A stretch of DNA of 64,000 bases from Blastomussa wellsi (taxonomy: Eukaryota > Cnidaria > Anthozoa > Scleractinia > Plerogyridae), in assembly GCA_947652115.1 (NCBI GenBank), contig OX393571.1, positions 14,722,360 through 14,786,359 of the forward strand, in the 5' to 3' direction. The notes beneath the pieces are model-generated. The model saw nothing but the letters and a program-made list of their open reading frames with translations. It searched no databases and was not told where the DNA came from. The translations under genes were made by a program, and so were the position numbers. Positions 1 through 11,067 of this stretch are shown piece after piece; position 1 is the stretch's first letter, and each line of letters begins with the position of its first letter.

Positions 1-3000
1 CTCCATGCATTTAACAGCATAGTTCTTCTTAATCTGCTCCTTAACAGCATACGAGTCACTCAGGATTTCAATGTGAGATTTGAGGGCCTGGTCCACCATC
101 TCGGTTGTGAGAGATGGCAAGTGAGACAAGCTCCACAAAAGATCAAGCACCTGAAAAATAAAGTGAAGTGGATGTAAGTGCAGGAGTTCTTGTCAATATA
201 AGAGTAAATTTCTTTCCCTGAGAACACAGGGCACTCTAAACTGCACTTGACTGTTAAGCCTCTTAAAATAAATTATGTCAATACGCTACAGCTATAAGGC
301 ACCATCCAGTTATCTGGGACAAGTAGATTTTTCTGTTGGGCAAGTTCTCTCTTGACCGATGGGCAAGGTGCAGGCAAGCCATCAGGATCTGTTGAGTCAT
401 TATTCTAAAACAAATGAGTTATTTAAGTTGCTGAAAAAGTCAAATTTACTTACCTTAGTTGTGATTTTTCCCACTCTAGCTTCTTTGCCAATTCTTCCTA
501 TTAATACAAGCAGCTTCTCTTTCATGCGGTCATTCTCTGATCCCCAGCTCTTAAAGAAAACAAGTAATAATGATAGCATCCCTCTCAGTACATCAAACAA
601 GTACTGTGACAACACATGTACAGACCAAGATAGAACATCAGTGGCCTTTAGCTCTTACATTAAACCACCTTGTTTGTATCACCATGCCCAATGCAGAAAG
701 GTGCAGTGGTTTCATTAATGAGGGTAGGCACCGGGCACTGGGCAAATTGCCTGCTTGAGAGCATGATTTTGCCCAGCCAATTTCAATCCTGGAGTTTCAA
801 CACAGCTCAACATGTTCACCCATGTGCCTAGGTGCAAAATCCTAATGCCCTCTTGCTACAAATCTTTATGAAACCCCTGAAAGTGGGCAATGGATCAAAA
901 GGGTCACTCTGAGAAGATATAGCCTGCGCGCAGTCGTCTATAATTCCTAAAGTGGAAAAATGACATCTGCGAAAGGACGTCGCTAATGGTGTTCCAGTAG
1001 CCACATATAAATTATGTTAATGAACCCCGCTGACCAACCGAGGTACAGCTGGCTCAGTAGGGAGTTGATGCAAGTGGCGATGTGAAACTAAGACTTGGCA
1101 AAGAAATTTCACTTCTGCGGGGATGCTGGTTTTCCTTCATTGTCCTCCAAGAGAGTCAAAACCTTCTTTACAGTTAATCCTGCCTTGAAAGCATTGAAGT
1201 GCTGGTCATTTCTGGAGCTTTCCAATGCAAGATTTACAGATGTACAACAATGTGTCATTAACTACAAACTGCAGAGAATGGATTTCGTCTTGGACTTTCG
1301 TTGTTGTCATCCACACATTGTGTAAAACACAGCACACAAGGGTACATGTTTAGTCAACATGTTAGATTATGTCAACGGAAAATCCTACACAAATCAGAGC
1401 GAATCATAGCTGATGTCTAACAATTCTTACTGTCAAGCAACCAATCAGAGCATGGTCCCCAGACTCTGGAGAAACAGGGCACAGTTAGCAACGCCATTTC
1501 ACAGACGTCATTTTTCCGCTTTAGGAATAGAAGGCTGCATAGAGGCTAAGAAGATGTTGTTACAGGAATTGAAACAAAAACCCTTACAAATGCCTCATGT
1601 AGAAGATGATTTGGGATGTACAGCTGTGTTATATTGATCATGAATAGAGAAAAATGGCCTAGGCCACCACAAGTCTCCCTGTGGCAGAATCTGTGCTGAG
1701 TAACACGCATGACAACAGAAAATTGCACTTTTTCATTGTTAATGGTTTAGGTATGGGTGCCTGTGTGTTTCAATTTAATTTAAACAACAAAAAGTTTACC
1801 TGCTGTATGAGTACAAATAAATGATCAAGCTGGTTGGAATTGAATCGTACAGCAGCAGTGGCCAGGATGTTGTGAATGTTGTCCACTTCTGTTGGGTGTT
1901 TTCCAACCTTAAAATAAAAACAAACGAACCTTCAGGTGAACCCCACTATGAATTGTATGCCATCATTACTACATACTACATGTATGAATTTTTAAAATAA
2001 GATTTGTTATGGAAACAAATTAATGTTCCAAATACAATGTACCTGCATTTTCCATATTGTGGTTAATTCATCAAGTGAAAGCTTTGTACCAAGAAACTCC
2101 ACGAGGACTTTAATTCGATCACAATACTGAGACTGGTGAAGATTACCTAATGATAAAACAATTTTTTTCAGAATCATCATCAATGGTTTAATTATTGTAC
2201 AGCCACAGGTAAATAATTAGCTAGTGACTAGTCATTTACTTCTACAGAAGCTGGGATAAGCTCCAGTCCAATGTAATTGGGCTCAAATACATAGTTACTG
2301 CTTTTGCATTCTAGGGCAAGACACTCTGTAAAAGAGAAGAACACTAAACAGCTCCCTGAAAAAACCATCAGCAGACTGTTGGCCAACCATTGCCCAACCA
2401 TCAGCAGACTGCTGGCCGACCATTGCCCAACCATCAGCAGACTGTTGGCCAACCATTGCTCAACCATCAGCAGACTGTTGGCCGACCATTGCTGAACCAT
2501 CCGCAGACTGTTGGCCGACCATTGCCCAACTGTAAGCAGACTGTTGGCCGACCATTGCCCAACCATCAGCAGACTGTTGGCCGACCATTGCCCAATGGTC
2601 AGCAGACTGTTGGCCAACCATTGCCCAACCGTCAGCAGACTGTTGGCCAACCATTGCCCAACTGTCAGCAGACTGTTGGCAAACCGTTGCCCAACCATCA
2701 GCAGACTGTTGGCCAACCATTGCCCAACCATCAGCAGACGGTTAGCCGACCATTGCCCAACCACCAGCAGACTGTTGGCCGACCATTGCCCAACCGTCAG
2801 CAGACTGTTGGCCAACCATTGCCCAACCATCAGCAGACTGTTGGCCGACCATTTCCCAACCATCAGCAGACTGTTAGCCGACCATTGCCCAACCACCAGC
2901 AGACTGTTGGCCGACTATTGCCCAACCGTCAGCAGACTGTTGGCCAACCATTGCCCAACCATCAGCAGACTGTTGGCCGACCATTGCCCAACCATCCGCA

Positions 3001-6000
3001 CACTGTTGGCCGACCATTGCCCATCCATAAGCAGACTGTTGGCCGGCCATTGCCCAACCGTCAGCAGACTGTTGGCCAACCATTGCCCAACCGTCAGCAG
3101 ACTGTTGGCCAACCATTGCCCAACCGTCAGCAGACTGTTGGCCGACCATTGCCCAACCGTAAGCAGACTGTTGGCCGACTATTGCCCAACCGTCAGCAGA
3201 CTGTTGGCCGACCGTTGCCCAACCATCAGCCGACTGTTGGCCAACTTACCCTTGAGCAGTTCACTGCATTATAAATAAAACACTACATTCTACCAGAAGA
3301 AACTTACTTTCAAATGCGATTGAAAGCACTTTGTTCTGCAGCAGCCATTCTGTGATAGCATCCTGAGACATGTTTACTTTGGTGTTCTTGTTCTTCTCCG
3401 AGTCTTCAATCAACTTACAGACCTGGAATTAAGATTTGGTACAGATACATGGAAACAAACTGGTACAGATTAATTCACTAACTTGTAATTTTACCACAAT
3501 GGTGAATGTCACCCTGTAAATATAAATGTTAGACTCAAAACATACCTCTTTGAGCGAGTTCATCTTTGCATTAAAATGCGGGCTTTTGAGCATTTTTAGG
3601 GCAACTTCCAACCTGAGTTCATCAACTCCTGACACCATGTTCTGCCATAGTCTCATGCATAGGAGTTTAAGAGTTGTTAAAAGATCAAATACATCACCAA
3701 CCGTCTGTTAAGAAAATGCACAATATATCTGTTTACAACATGTGTTGTAAAGACTATTGAAATCTTAGACTATGAGCAATTGGTTTTTGGTCCTATAATC
3801 CTACTGTATATGAAAACAAAAGTTGAAATTATGCAAATGCCGGAGAATAGAGAAGGGAATGGGGCTTGAGGACATATTGTGACAGGCACATTGTTGTGGA
3901 CACAAATGTTACCCTGTTTAGCCACACACAATTGTTGCAGACACAAAATTTGTGTCCGAGACAAAAAATGTTTCTGATTTCTTTCTAACCATTTTCTGTC
4001 CTTAACAAATGTCCCCCCGCCCCCAACACAACAAGTTGTCTGTGACAAAGTGTCCTCATTTGCCATGGCCCTGGGACACAGATCCTTAGTCCATAAAGAA
4101 TTCCAACCTGATTAATCAGAAGTATGTCCCATGTGATTCTCAGACATTTCCATTACATATGTAACTTACTGGTTCAGGCACTCAACCAAGTCAGATTTTG
4201 TTAACCTCAAACCCCACTCTAACTTAGAACGCCAATCAATCCATGGAACAGTACTCCATCGACTTACCTTCTGTTTCATATCTTCATTGGTAAGTTCTTG
4301 TATATATCCTAATGTCTTCTCAAAAACATCACTAAACACTCTCTGAAGGCAAAACAAGAACTGCTGGTAAAGATCCTTAATTTCTACGAAACTGATTGGG
4401 GAAATGAAAAACTTAAAACCAATTAACTGGTTCTACCTTGAGCATATAAACTTATTTTTCCAAAAGCACACAATAGCACCTTTTTCAAAATCTATAAAAT
4501 GTACTTGCAACCTTCTCCTAGCTTTGCAAGGTTCTCTTAGTTGTATAAAGTTCACTTTATTTTTGTCAATTATTTTTTTTGTGTAATAGTTCATCTACTT
4601 AATTATTGATAACATGATTAGCTTCTTTTAAATTTAATGAAAAATTGACATAATATGTTCACTCAATTAGAAGTCAACTGCAGCAGAATTATTTTTATTA
4701 ATTAATATATAATTATATCAATTATATAAACTGTGTAGTGGTTTAGACTGGCAAGACCACTAGTTACATGACTGTATTATAAAATGAACTATTCCCAAAA
4801 CAAACAAAAAATATATAATTATGTAGTAAGAGTCTTTGCATTTGTGAGATCTTACTGGCAAGACTTTGGCATTCAGATAACTGGCACAAATTCCCAAAGG
4901 TTTTAAAAGTGCTGCCAACATCTGCAACAAAAAAAGAAAACCAAATATTCGTCAAAGAAAATGCAGAAAAAGAACCACAGAAATACACATCCAGTAACAC
5001 GGATTCCTATGCCTGTAGTTGCCCTACCGAACTCATTTCCAGCTATTTAGACAAAATTATGGCACCTATTGTCAGATCTTTACCGTCATATGAAAAATTT
5101 GGTTTTATCAACTGGGTTGATAATGTCAATTGGCCACCGTAAAGAGATTCAAGAGCTGACGTTTCGAGCGTTAGTCCTTCGTCGGAGCGAATGTTCGCTC
5201 CGACGAAGGGCTAACGCTCGAAACGTCAGCACTTGAATCTCTTTACGGTGGCCAATTGACATTATCAACCCAGTTGATAAAACCAAATTATATTACCATA
5301 AGTTTTAAATGACATGCAGATCTCACCGGAGCATCCACTTTCTCAGCAGTCTCAATTTGTTTCTTGATTTCTTCAAAACCACCAAGCTCTGCAAACTACA
5401 TGGACAAAAGAGATCTCTTAAGGTTGGAGCACATGAGGTGACATGTCGGCTCATGTGCACATTTTGTCTCTGTCACCAGTTTGAATTGTGCGACATGTTG
5501 CAGCAACAAAGTGAGCCACAGCATGTTGCCACAGCATGAATTGTGTACACACAAGGCGACCTTTAATGTTCATCCTACCTCCCTTTTGGTATCAACTCTT
5601 AATTTCTCCCAGCCTATAACATCAACACACTGCAAGCAGACAGGTGACGACAATACAGAGAAAATGATCAACTAAAAGATATTGTCGTTAGTTGATGAAC
5701 CACCAAATTCTCAGAACTACAGAGGCCACCAACATTAATCTAAGAACGCCTTGTAGTTTTTGGTACGTTGTTTACTCGTGGCAGTGGCGAAATTTCAAGA
5801 TAAATTTACAAGTTTACGGCACGTAAACAGCCCCAATAGTTAAGATAAGTTTCAAATATGTTGTGTCGACATGTATTTGGTAGGATTTGTAGTAAATGAT
5901 CACATGTTTTTGTCAATTTTGCGGGAATTCACGGAAATACCTGAATTTCGCGGCTCCGCGACCACGCGAAATATCAGAAGCCCTGTTTATGCAAATTTTG

Positions 6001-9000
6001 GGAATAGGGTTGTTTACACTGGTCAACATAGTTAAGCTAGAATTTGTCTTTATTTTGCAGATAACAATTATTTTTATCTCACGAAGAATGACATTTTGTT
6101 TAGTTGCTTCCAAATTTGAAAAACTGTGCAACTTTTGTTGCACGACTAAGTCAGAAGGGGTGTTGGTCTGTTCCTGGGTAGATGTCACGAACTAATTTGC
6201 ATGCATGGTTACAAAGACTTGATAAGATGCAAATCAGTTTGTGATGTCTACCAGGAATAGACCCAATGTTGGATAGTTCAGTTGATCGCCCGTGTCTTCT
6301 GTGATTGGACATAGAACTTGATCACTTTGGTTTTAGTTTTATACAACTGAAATTGAAAACTAATCAATCTGTGTATTCTTTTGTTCAAGCCGATTGAAGG
6401 AAAATATAATCATGTAACTGTAATTTACCTTGTTGATCAAGTTAACTAGCCAACCATATGGATCCTGAAGCAGAAGAAGGCAAAACATACAGTAACTGTA
6501 CACTTATAAGAGGCATACAATGTAGTCACCATACAGCATATAAATAACTATATAACTATTTCTATGGGTATGGGGCTCCGCTCTGCAGCCCTTTGGGAAC
6601 TATTTCTATGGGTATAGGGCTCCGCTCTGCAGCTCATTGGGCAGCCGGAGCTCCGCTATTAAAGAAAAATATTCTATTCCCTCAGTATCTCTCCATCAAG
6701 AAATGACAAATGTGTAAGTGGGTAATGGCAAATTGTCGGGACAACATCACTGTGATGACAATGATGACAATGATGATGATGATGATGGCAATGTCAACAA
6801 CAATGACAGTGATGATGATGTCTTACAAGTGAATTCAAGAAGTTGAACTCGGGGCTACCAAGAACACCACCAACTGGTGGTCAGAATGAGATCTGAAACT
6901 GTGCCGGGTCCAGGAATTGAACTCGCGCCACATTGGTGGAGGGTGAGCATTCCCATAACTGCGCCATCCCTGCTCCTCTAAATGCCACCACGCTGTGTTG
7001 GTGGTGAAAACAGGTACCTTGTAAGAAGGGCTGGTGTAATACACTGAGCTTGGTGGACACAAGGCATAACAATCATCTGCTCCAAATACTCCTTCGTAAT
7101 ACTTTTTGTCCCACTGCTTTGCTCTGTTCTTGAATTGAAACTCAGTCTCGGGATTGAAGGCCTGGAAACACAACAATGCAGTGGTATTACTTGGTCACTG
7201 TATACCTTTACAGTTCAGGGGTATCTCTTAACATGACTCTAGTCTTAAAGATGTTACAAGGAGTATGTCTGGATTATATCAGATACGGAAAGGTTAATAT
7301 ATTTAATATATATAATAATTTTCTTACCCATGGTGCTCCACTGGCACGCATGGTATAGTTCTTGAAAACTTCCATCCTCCCCCAAAAGAAAGGATTGGAA
7401 ATTCCTGGGGGTAGGGTCTCGAAGACCAAAACATTTAAAGAAATGTATGGAGTTTAAGTGGAAATTCCAGAGAGCTGGAGGGTCCCTTTAATGAAGACAG
7501 GGGTGGATATTTTTAAGAAACCACACATTATACTCTTTTATAAATGATTGAGGGCTTTCACAATGCGTATTTAAGACCTGGCATATATTACTTGCGAAAC
7601 TGTGGTATAATTACCTGTGTCAACAACTCAAGTAAACCAAATGGGACTGGCTTGTACTTGAGCCTAGAAGCTATCAAATTCAAGAGTAGGTGTAACATGT
7701 CATAGATTCCATCATGGATTTCTGGACCCCATCTGTGCACTGCTTGTGTAGTCAAAAGCTGCAATGAAAAAAAAGTTTGTAAAAACTATTTGAAGAGACA
7801 ATTCTAAAACACAGGCATCTGTTTAATACAGACAGTTCTCTTGGTCTATCTCTGAATATACTAAAATTCTTACAAAACTCTTATAAATGCTACCCTGGGT
7901 ACCAGAAGGCTGCCACCATAAGTGACGAAGCTAAAATAAAGATGAAGTCAAAACCGAAAACCACCAATGAAAAGAATCTGGCACCCAGGGTACAGTACTG
8001 TACCGCTTAAAGGTAAGTTACCACCCTCTCGCGAGACGAGACTCTCATCTCGTGAGACGAGAGTCTCGTCTCGAGAGTCGAGAGTCTCGTCTTGAGAGCC
8101 GAGACACTCGTCTCGAGAGACGAGTAAGTTCAGGTACCTGACATGATTTCACTTCGAGAAAATATAAAGCGAGCGAGCGAGCATTGCCAAGCAAAGATTG
8201 AACGACGCTACCAAACTCTAAATTCTTATAAACTCTACCTCTACAATGTGTACACCTTTAAGATGAAACACCTTTCTGTCATTATGAGGTGACTGTATGT
8301 ATGTATGATGGATGTGTCCTTTGTGATTACCCAGAGTGATAACTTTGCTTTGGATTTTACGACACTCCATAAAAAAATCTACAAGAATGTGGAGAACATA
8401 GACAAAACTATTATGCACATTGGCCTCATTATTAAACTCAAAATTTTACAAAGAATGTATGAGCTCATTAGCGCTTTTGCCACCCAGAAATTTTGGAGTT
8501 TTTGAAAGACAATTTCTCCTTGAATATTACATGCAAAGAGCTAAAAATTTCACCATATACTAAATGTCATTAGCTCTTTAACTATTTGGAGTCCATTCAT
8601 ATTTAACATGTTGCCTTCTGTATGCCAAGCCGTATGCTAATGAGAAAAAAGGTAAACAATGACGTCAGCATGAATCCCCCTATACACAAGTACTACATAC
8701 CTTCTTAAAGCATTCAGGTAATGCTCTGTCCATAAATCTCTTACAGTTTTCATCTGCATCAGCAAGTCCTAAAGAATGCAAAGTTTAATTGATGAATTAC
8801 TGAGCAGATAAGCATTGATTTAAACATCAATGACAGCTGAAATATCATTCTCAATTATTTAAAATTTTACGAAGTATAAATAAACAGTAACAGGCTGTAA
8901 CAAAAAATACATGGTCAGAGATTAATATTTGCTACCACTACGAAAAGTTTTATTTTTTATGACTCACTCTTCATGAAAGAGAAATAAAAATATTTTTTCT

Positions 9001-10886
9001 TTCAGTTTTTCACATTCTACACCATTTGACTATCCTTTAAAACATGTTCAAAGGAAGTTTCATTCAAGCTTTCTTGCCACTGTTCAAATTAGTTTTATAT
9101 TTAGATGAATTGCTCTTTCCAAAAAAAATGAAAATTATATTTTTTTATTCAAATTATCTTTCGGTTTCTTCTGGGATTGACTATCCCTTAAAAACTTTGT
9201 AAAGGGAAATTTGATTCAACCTCTCCAGCTTTACAGAGCCACTCTATAAGCTAGCATCTCAGGGATTTGGCAGAAGTGGTTGTGGCTGGAGCTGATTGCA
9301 TACAAGAATGAAATTCCATTAAAAATACAGTACATTACAATAACAAAATGTATCTTTGTGTTAAATTGTAAGTGTGTATAGAAATGTTTTAATGCAGTGC
9401 TGAAAGAATATTGTTATCAGTCTATATATCAAGGTGTTTGTTTTTGAGAACATAAAAAGAAAGAAAAAAGTCAGGAAGTTTGAACATAAGGTGGCCGTAG
9501 TGGCTTGTGGGAGCAGTCAGTTCATTGAGAATATCAACAGGATTTTGTAAGGTGGCCGTTGAGGGGTACTGGTGGTTATAAGAGTAGTTGCAAGAAGAAC
9601 TTCAACTGTAATCATTATACAAAAACTTTTTGATCTCTGCATCCTCTGGTGCACAACATCAGAAAAAAAAGAATTAACCTTTTTTATTGATTTGGAACTT
9701 CGGCACTCTTGATCAGGGTAAAGATTAAGTTACACAGAACTCTGCTTGATTGCCAACTGAGGATACTTAGATTACTCACAGGGTTGTCCCTAATGGCTGG
9801 TAACCGGCAGAATTACTGGTGCTGGATACTTTTGTGATTTTTTATTCCAATACTGGCGCAGATAGATGTAAATGAAAACTTCAAAAGTTGTGGACAACCC
9901 TGATATTCTAGTCCAACTTGAAATTTTAAGTGTTCATAAACTTTCCATGATTTTAAGATTTCAAAATAAAGGCTGCAAATAAAATGAAATTGAATTTTGA
10001 ATAACTGTACTCAACTGTGGAATATTTAGAAGAACAGCTGATTAGTTGATGAAACAAGGATAACACCGACCTTACAACAATCAAGGTTAAGATTGTGTGT
10101 GATATGATGGACCAACAGCTGACATAACATCCAGGTGTAATATCAATCATTAACACAAATGAGATCAAAACACAATAATACTAATATCAAAAGTGATAAA
10201 ATACAATTAGCCAGCTTCATGCCAAGTGCTGAGATTGTGATGTTAAAGTTACTACATCAGAGCCAAAGTGGAAAATTAGCGCAAGATCACAGTTGTGAAA
10301 ATATAAAGAATGTAAATAATGTTGTCTCAGACGATTATTCAAATTGGGCCCAGCCCACTCACTACCTACCGTCTTGAGCAAATCGGGCTGCACTCTGCAA
10401 ACATTTCCCTAAAGACTCTTCCCTCTTGTAAGGAATTGACCAGTTGTCTACAAAAACCCTGTCCTCTAATTCATACAGATTGGTTGTGGGAAATTCCAGT
10501 GGTATGTCCATGCTTTCGTGATCATCTTGGCTATGACCAGCCCCGTTAAGGGACATACTCGTCGTGGGATTCATGGCTTCGTCATAGGATGGAGGTGGTT
10601 CGCCAGTGGGAGTTTCGAACACTTCTCCTTCTTCGCCGTCTCTGGGGTCCACTAATGGAGGGACAATGATATCCATTCCTCCATCATCCGAGCCGTGTTG
10701 TGTTTCCGTGTCTTTCACTTCCGTCTCTTCGAAATCAAAACTCGTACCCGTGTCTTCACCAGTGAGCAAAGCTACCGCGTCATTCAAATCGTTCTTGGCC
10801 AAACTCAGCGCTTTGCGAATCTGTGCGCTGTCGACAAATCCCATATTTAGTAGGGTGTTAACGTAAGCTTCGTTTGGTTCTACCAT
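1..10886 (-). CDS. USP24: Ubiquitin carboxyl-terminal hydrolase 24, N-terminal part (14 exons, continues past position 1)
   Basis: Large deubiquitinase of the USP (peptidase C19) family. Only the N-terminal scaffold is inside the window; the catalytic domain lies beyond position 1. Exons, in transcript order: 10370-10886, 8701-8768, 7615-7758, 7018-7161, 6429-6464, 5327-5395, 4856-4921, 4268-4342, 3546-3704, 3308-3422, 2043-2146, 1800-1907, 454-549, 1-150. All are flanked by GT-AG signals and join in phase for 617 codons. Residues 1-45 look like the N-terminal UBA domain (LNMGF, IRKALSLAKNDLNDAVALL). Strongly USP24-like stretches follow: EFPTTNLYELE, WSIPYKREESLGKC, AFNPETEFQFKNR, LKSPHFNAKMNSLKE, LLVLIGRIGKEAR. 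The 36-bp exon 6429-6464 encodes DPYGWLVNLINK, matching the family. The start ATG at 10886 sits in a good context and faces ERMP1 across 181 bp. Introns carry a minisatellite, fold-back elements and SINEs. Confidence 0.95.
2363..3244. repeat. 33-bp minisatellite, about 27 copies
   Basis: Tandem array inside the USP24 intron between exons 2043-2146 and 3308-3422. The unit is 33 bp with core CAGCAGACTGTTGGCC followed by a variable ACCATTGCCCAACC-like segment. Copies differ by point changes only (CGACC/CAACC, CAACCAT/CAACCGT). Because 33 is a multiple of 3 and the unit lacks stops in several frames, long open frames of repeated 11-residue units appear on both strands. These are by-products of the repeat, not evidence of a protein. 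Confidence 0.95.
5098..5287. repeat. Fold-back (palindromic) element, family A copy 1
   Basis: Near-perfect ~95-bp inverted repeat in a USP24 intron. Arms begin TTTGGTTTTATCAACTGGG and meet at a small centre around GAATGTTCGC. Arms include GACGTTTCGAGCGTTAG and CGTAAAGAGATTCAAG. Related copies occur at 43338-43440 (half element) and 57429-57660. It has no coding capacity and looks like a non-autonomous fold-back/MITE element. Confidence 0.9.
6105..6270. repeat. Short fold-back repeat related to the element at 49269-49562
   Basis: An imperfect inverted repeat. The left arm contains GGTCTGTTCCTGGGTAGATG and the right arm is close to its reverse complement (CTACCAGGAATAGACCC), with ATTTGCATGC-like sequence near the centre. 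Parts (AAGACTTGA, GATGCAAATCA, GGAATAGACCCA) recur inside the inverted-repeat element at 49269-49562. Lies in a USP24 intron. Confidence 0.6.
6554..6641. repeat. 44-bp tandem duplication
   Basis: Two adjacent copies of a unit starting AACTATTTCTATGGGTAT and containing GGGCTCCGCTCTGCAG, with a few differences. Intronic in USP24. A short ATG-rich simple repeat (GATGATGATG) follows at about 6757-6822. Confidence 0.85.
6840..6990 (-). mobile_element. tRNA-derived SINE fragment
   Basis: On the minus strand there is a tRNA-like head with an A-box-like GATGGCGCAGTTATGGG and a B-box-like GAGTTCAATTCC about 40 bp later, as in RNA polymerase III SINEs. It is too diverged for a cloverleaf and sits in a USP24 intron, so I call a SINE rather than a tRNA gene. 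Confidence 0.55.
7891..7992. mobile_element. Small inverted-repeat element (MITE-like), ~102 bp
   Basis: Begins TACCCTGGGTACCAGA and ends TCTGGCACCCAGGGTA, giving 15-16-bp terminal inverted repeats around a non-coding centre. The same terminus (GCCTCTGGCACCCAGGGTA) appears alone at 33219-33237, suggesting a family. Confidence 0.7.
8029..8126. repeat. Low-complexity CTCGTCTCGAGA-type repeat
   Basis: About 100 bp of degenerate, self-complementary CTCTCGTCTCGAGAGTCGAGA-like sequence in a USP24 intron. Able to form hairpins; no coding signal. Confidence 0.8.
9779..9902. mobile_element. MITE-like element with CAGGGTTGTCC ends
   Basis: Ends are CAGGGTTGTCC and its reverse complement GGACAACCCTG, 124 bp overall and non-coding. 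The CAGGG-type terminus resembles the better-bounded element at 53417-53601 and is typical of hAT-like elements. I do not see a clear target-site duplication here. Lies in the first USP24 intron. Confidence 0.6.
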
Positions 10887-11067
10887 TTTGATAAGAATGC
10901 AGGAAGCTAATGGTTAATGAATTCTGAATGTTGATGTCTCAGATCGAGTGTCCGTCGCCATGTTGAATTTCTGGCTAGCTATCCCGGATGCGCAAGGTAA
11001 ACTGCTGTAAGATTGGAAACTAGTTTGTAAATCTCAGTTCCAGACTTCTGCCGTGTAAAATTTCAAG
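10887..11067. promoter_or_regulatory. Bidirectional USP24/ERMP1 promoter
   Basis: Only 181 bp separate the two divergent start codons, so both promoters and 5' UTRs must lie here or overlap the first exons. The stretch contains TGCGCA (10989-10994, NRF1-like core). The ERMP1 start reads AAGATGGCGG, which is the YY1 consensus overlapping an initiator ATG. No TATA box is evident. Function is inferred from geometry and motifs. Confidence 0.75.

Noticed and set aside
2228..3278. Long open frames on both strands through the 33-bp array, and a CRISPR-like look
   Set aside because: The frames result from an 11-codon unit without stops. There are no unique spacers between repeats, and the array is a eukaryotic minisatellite inside an intron.
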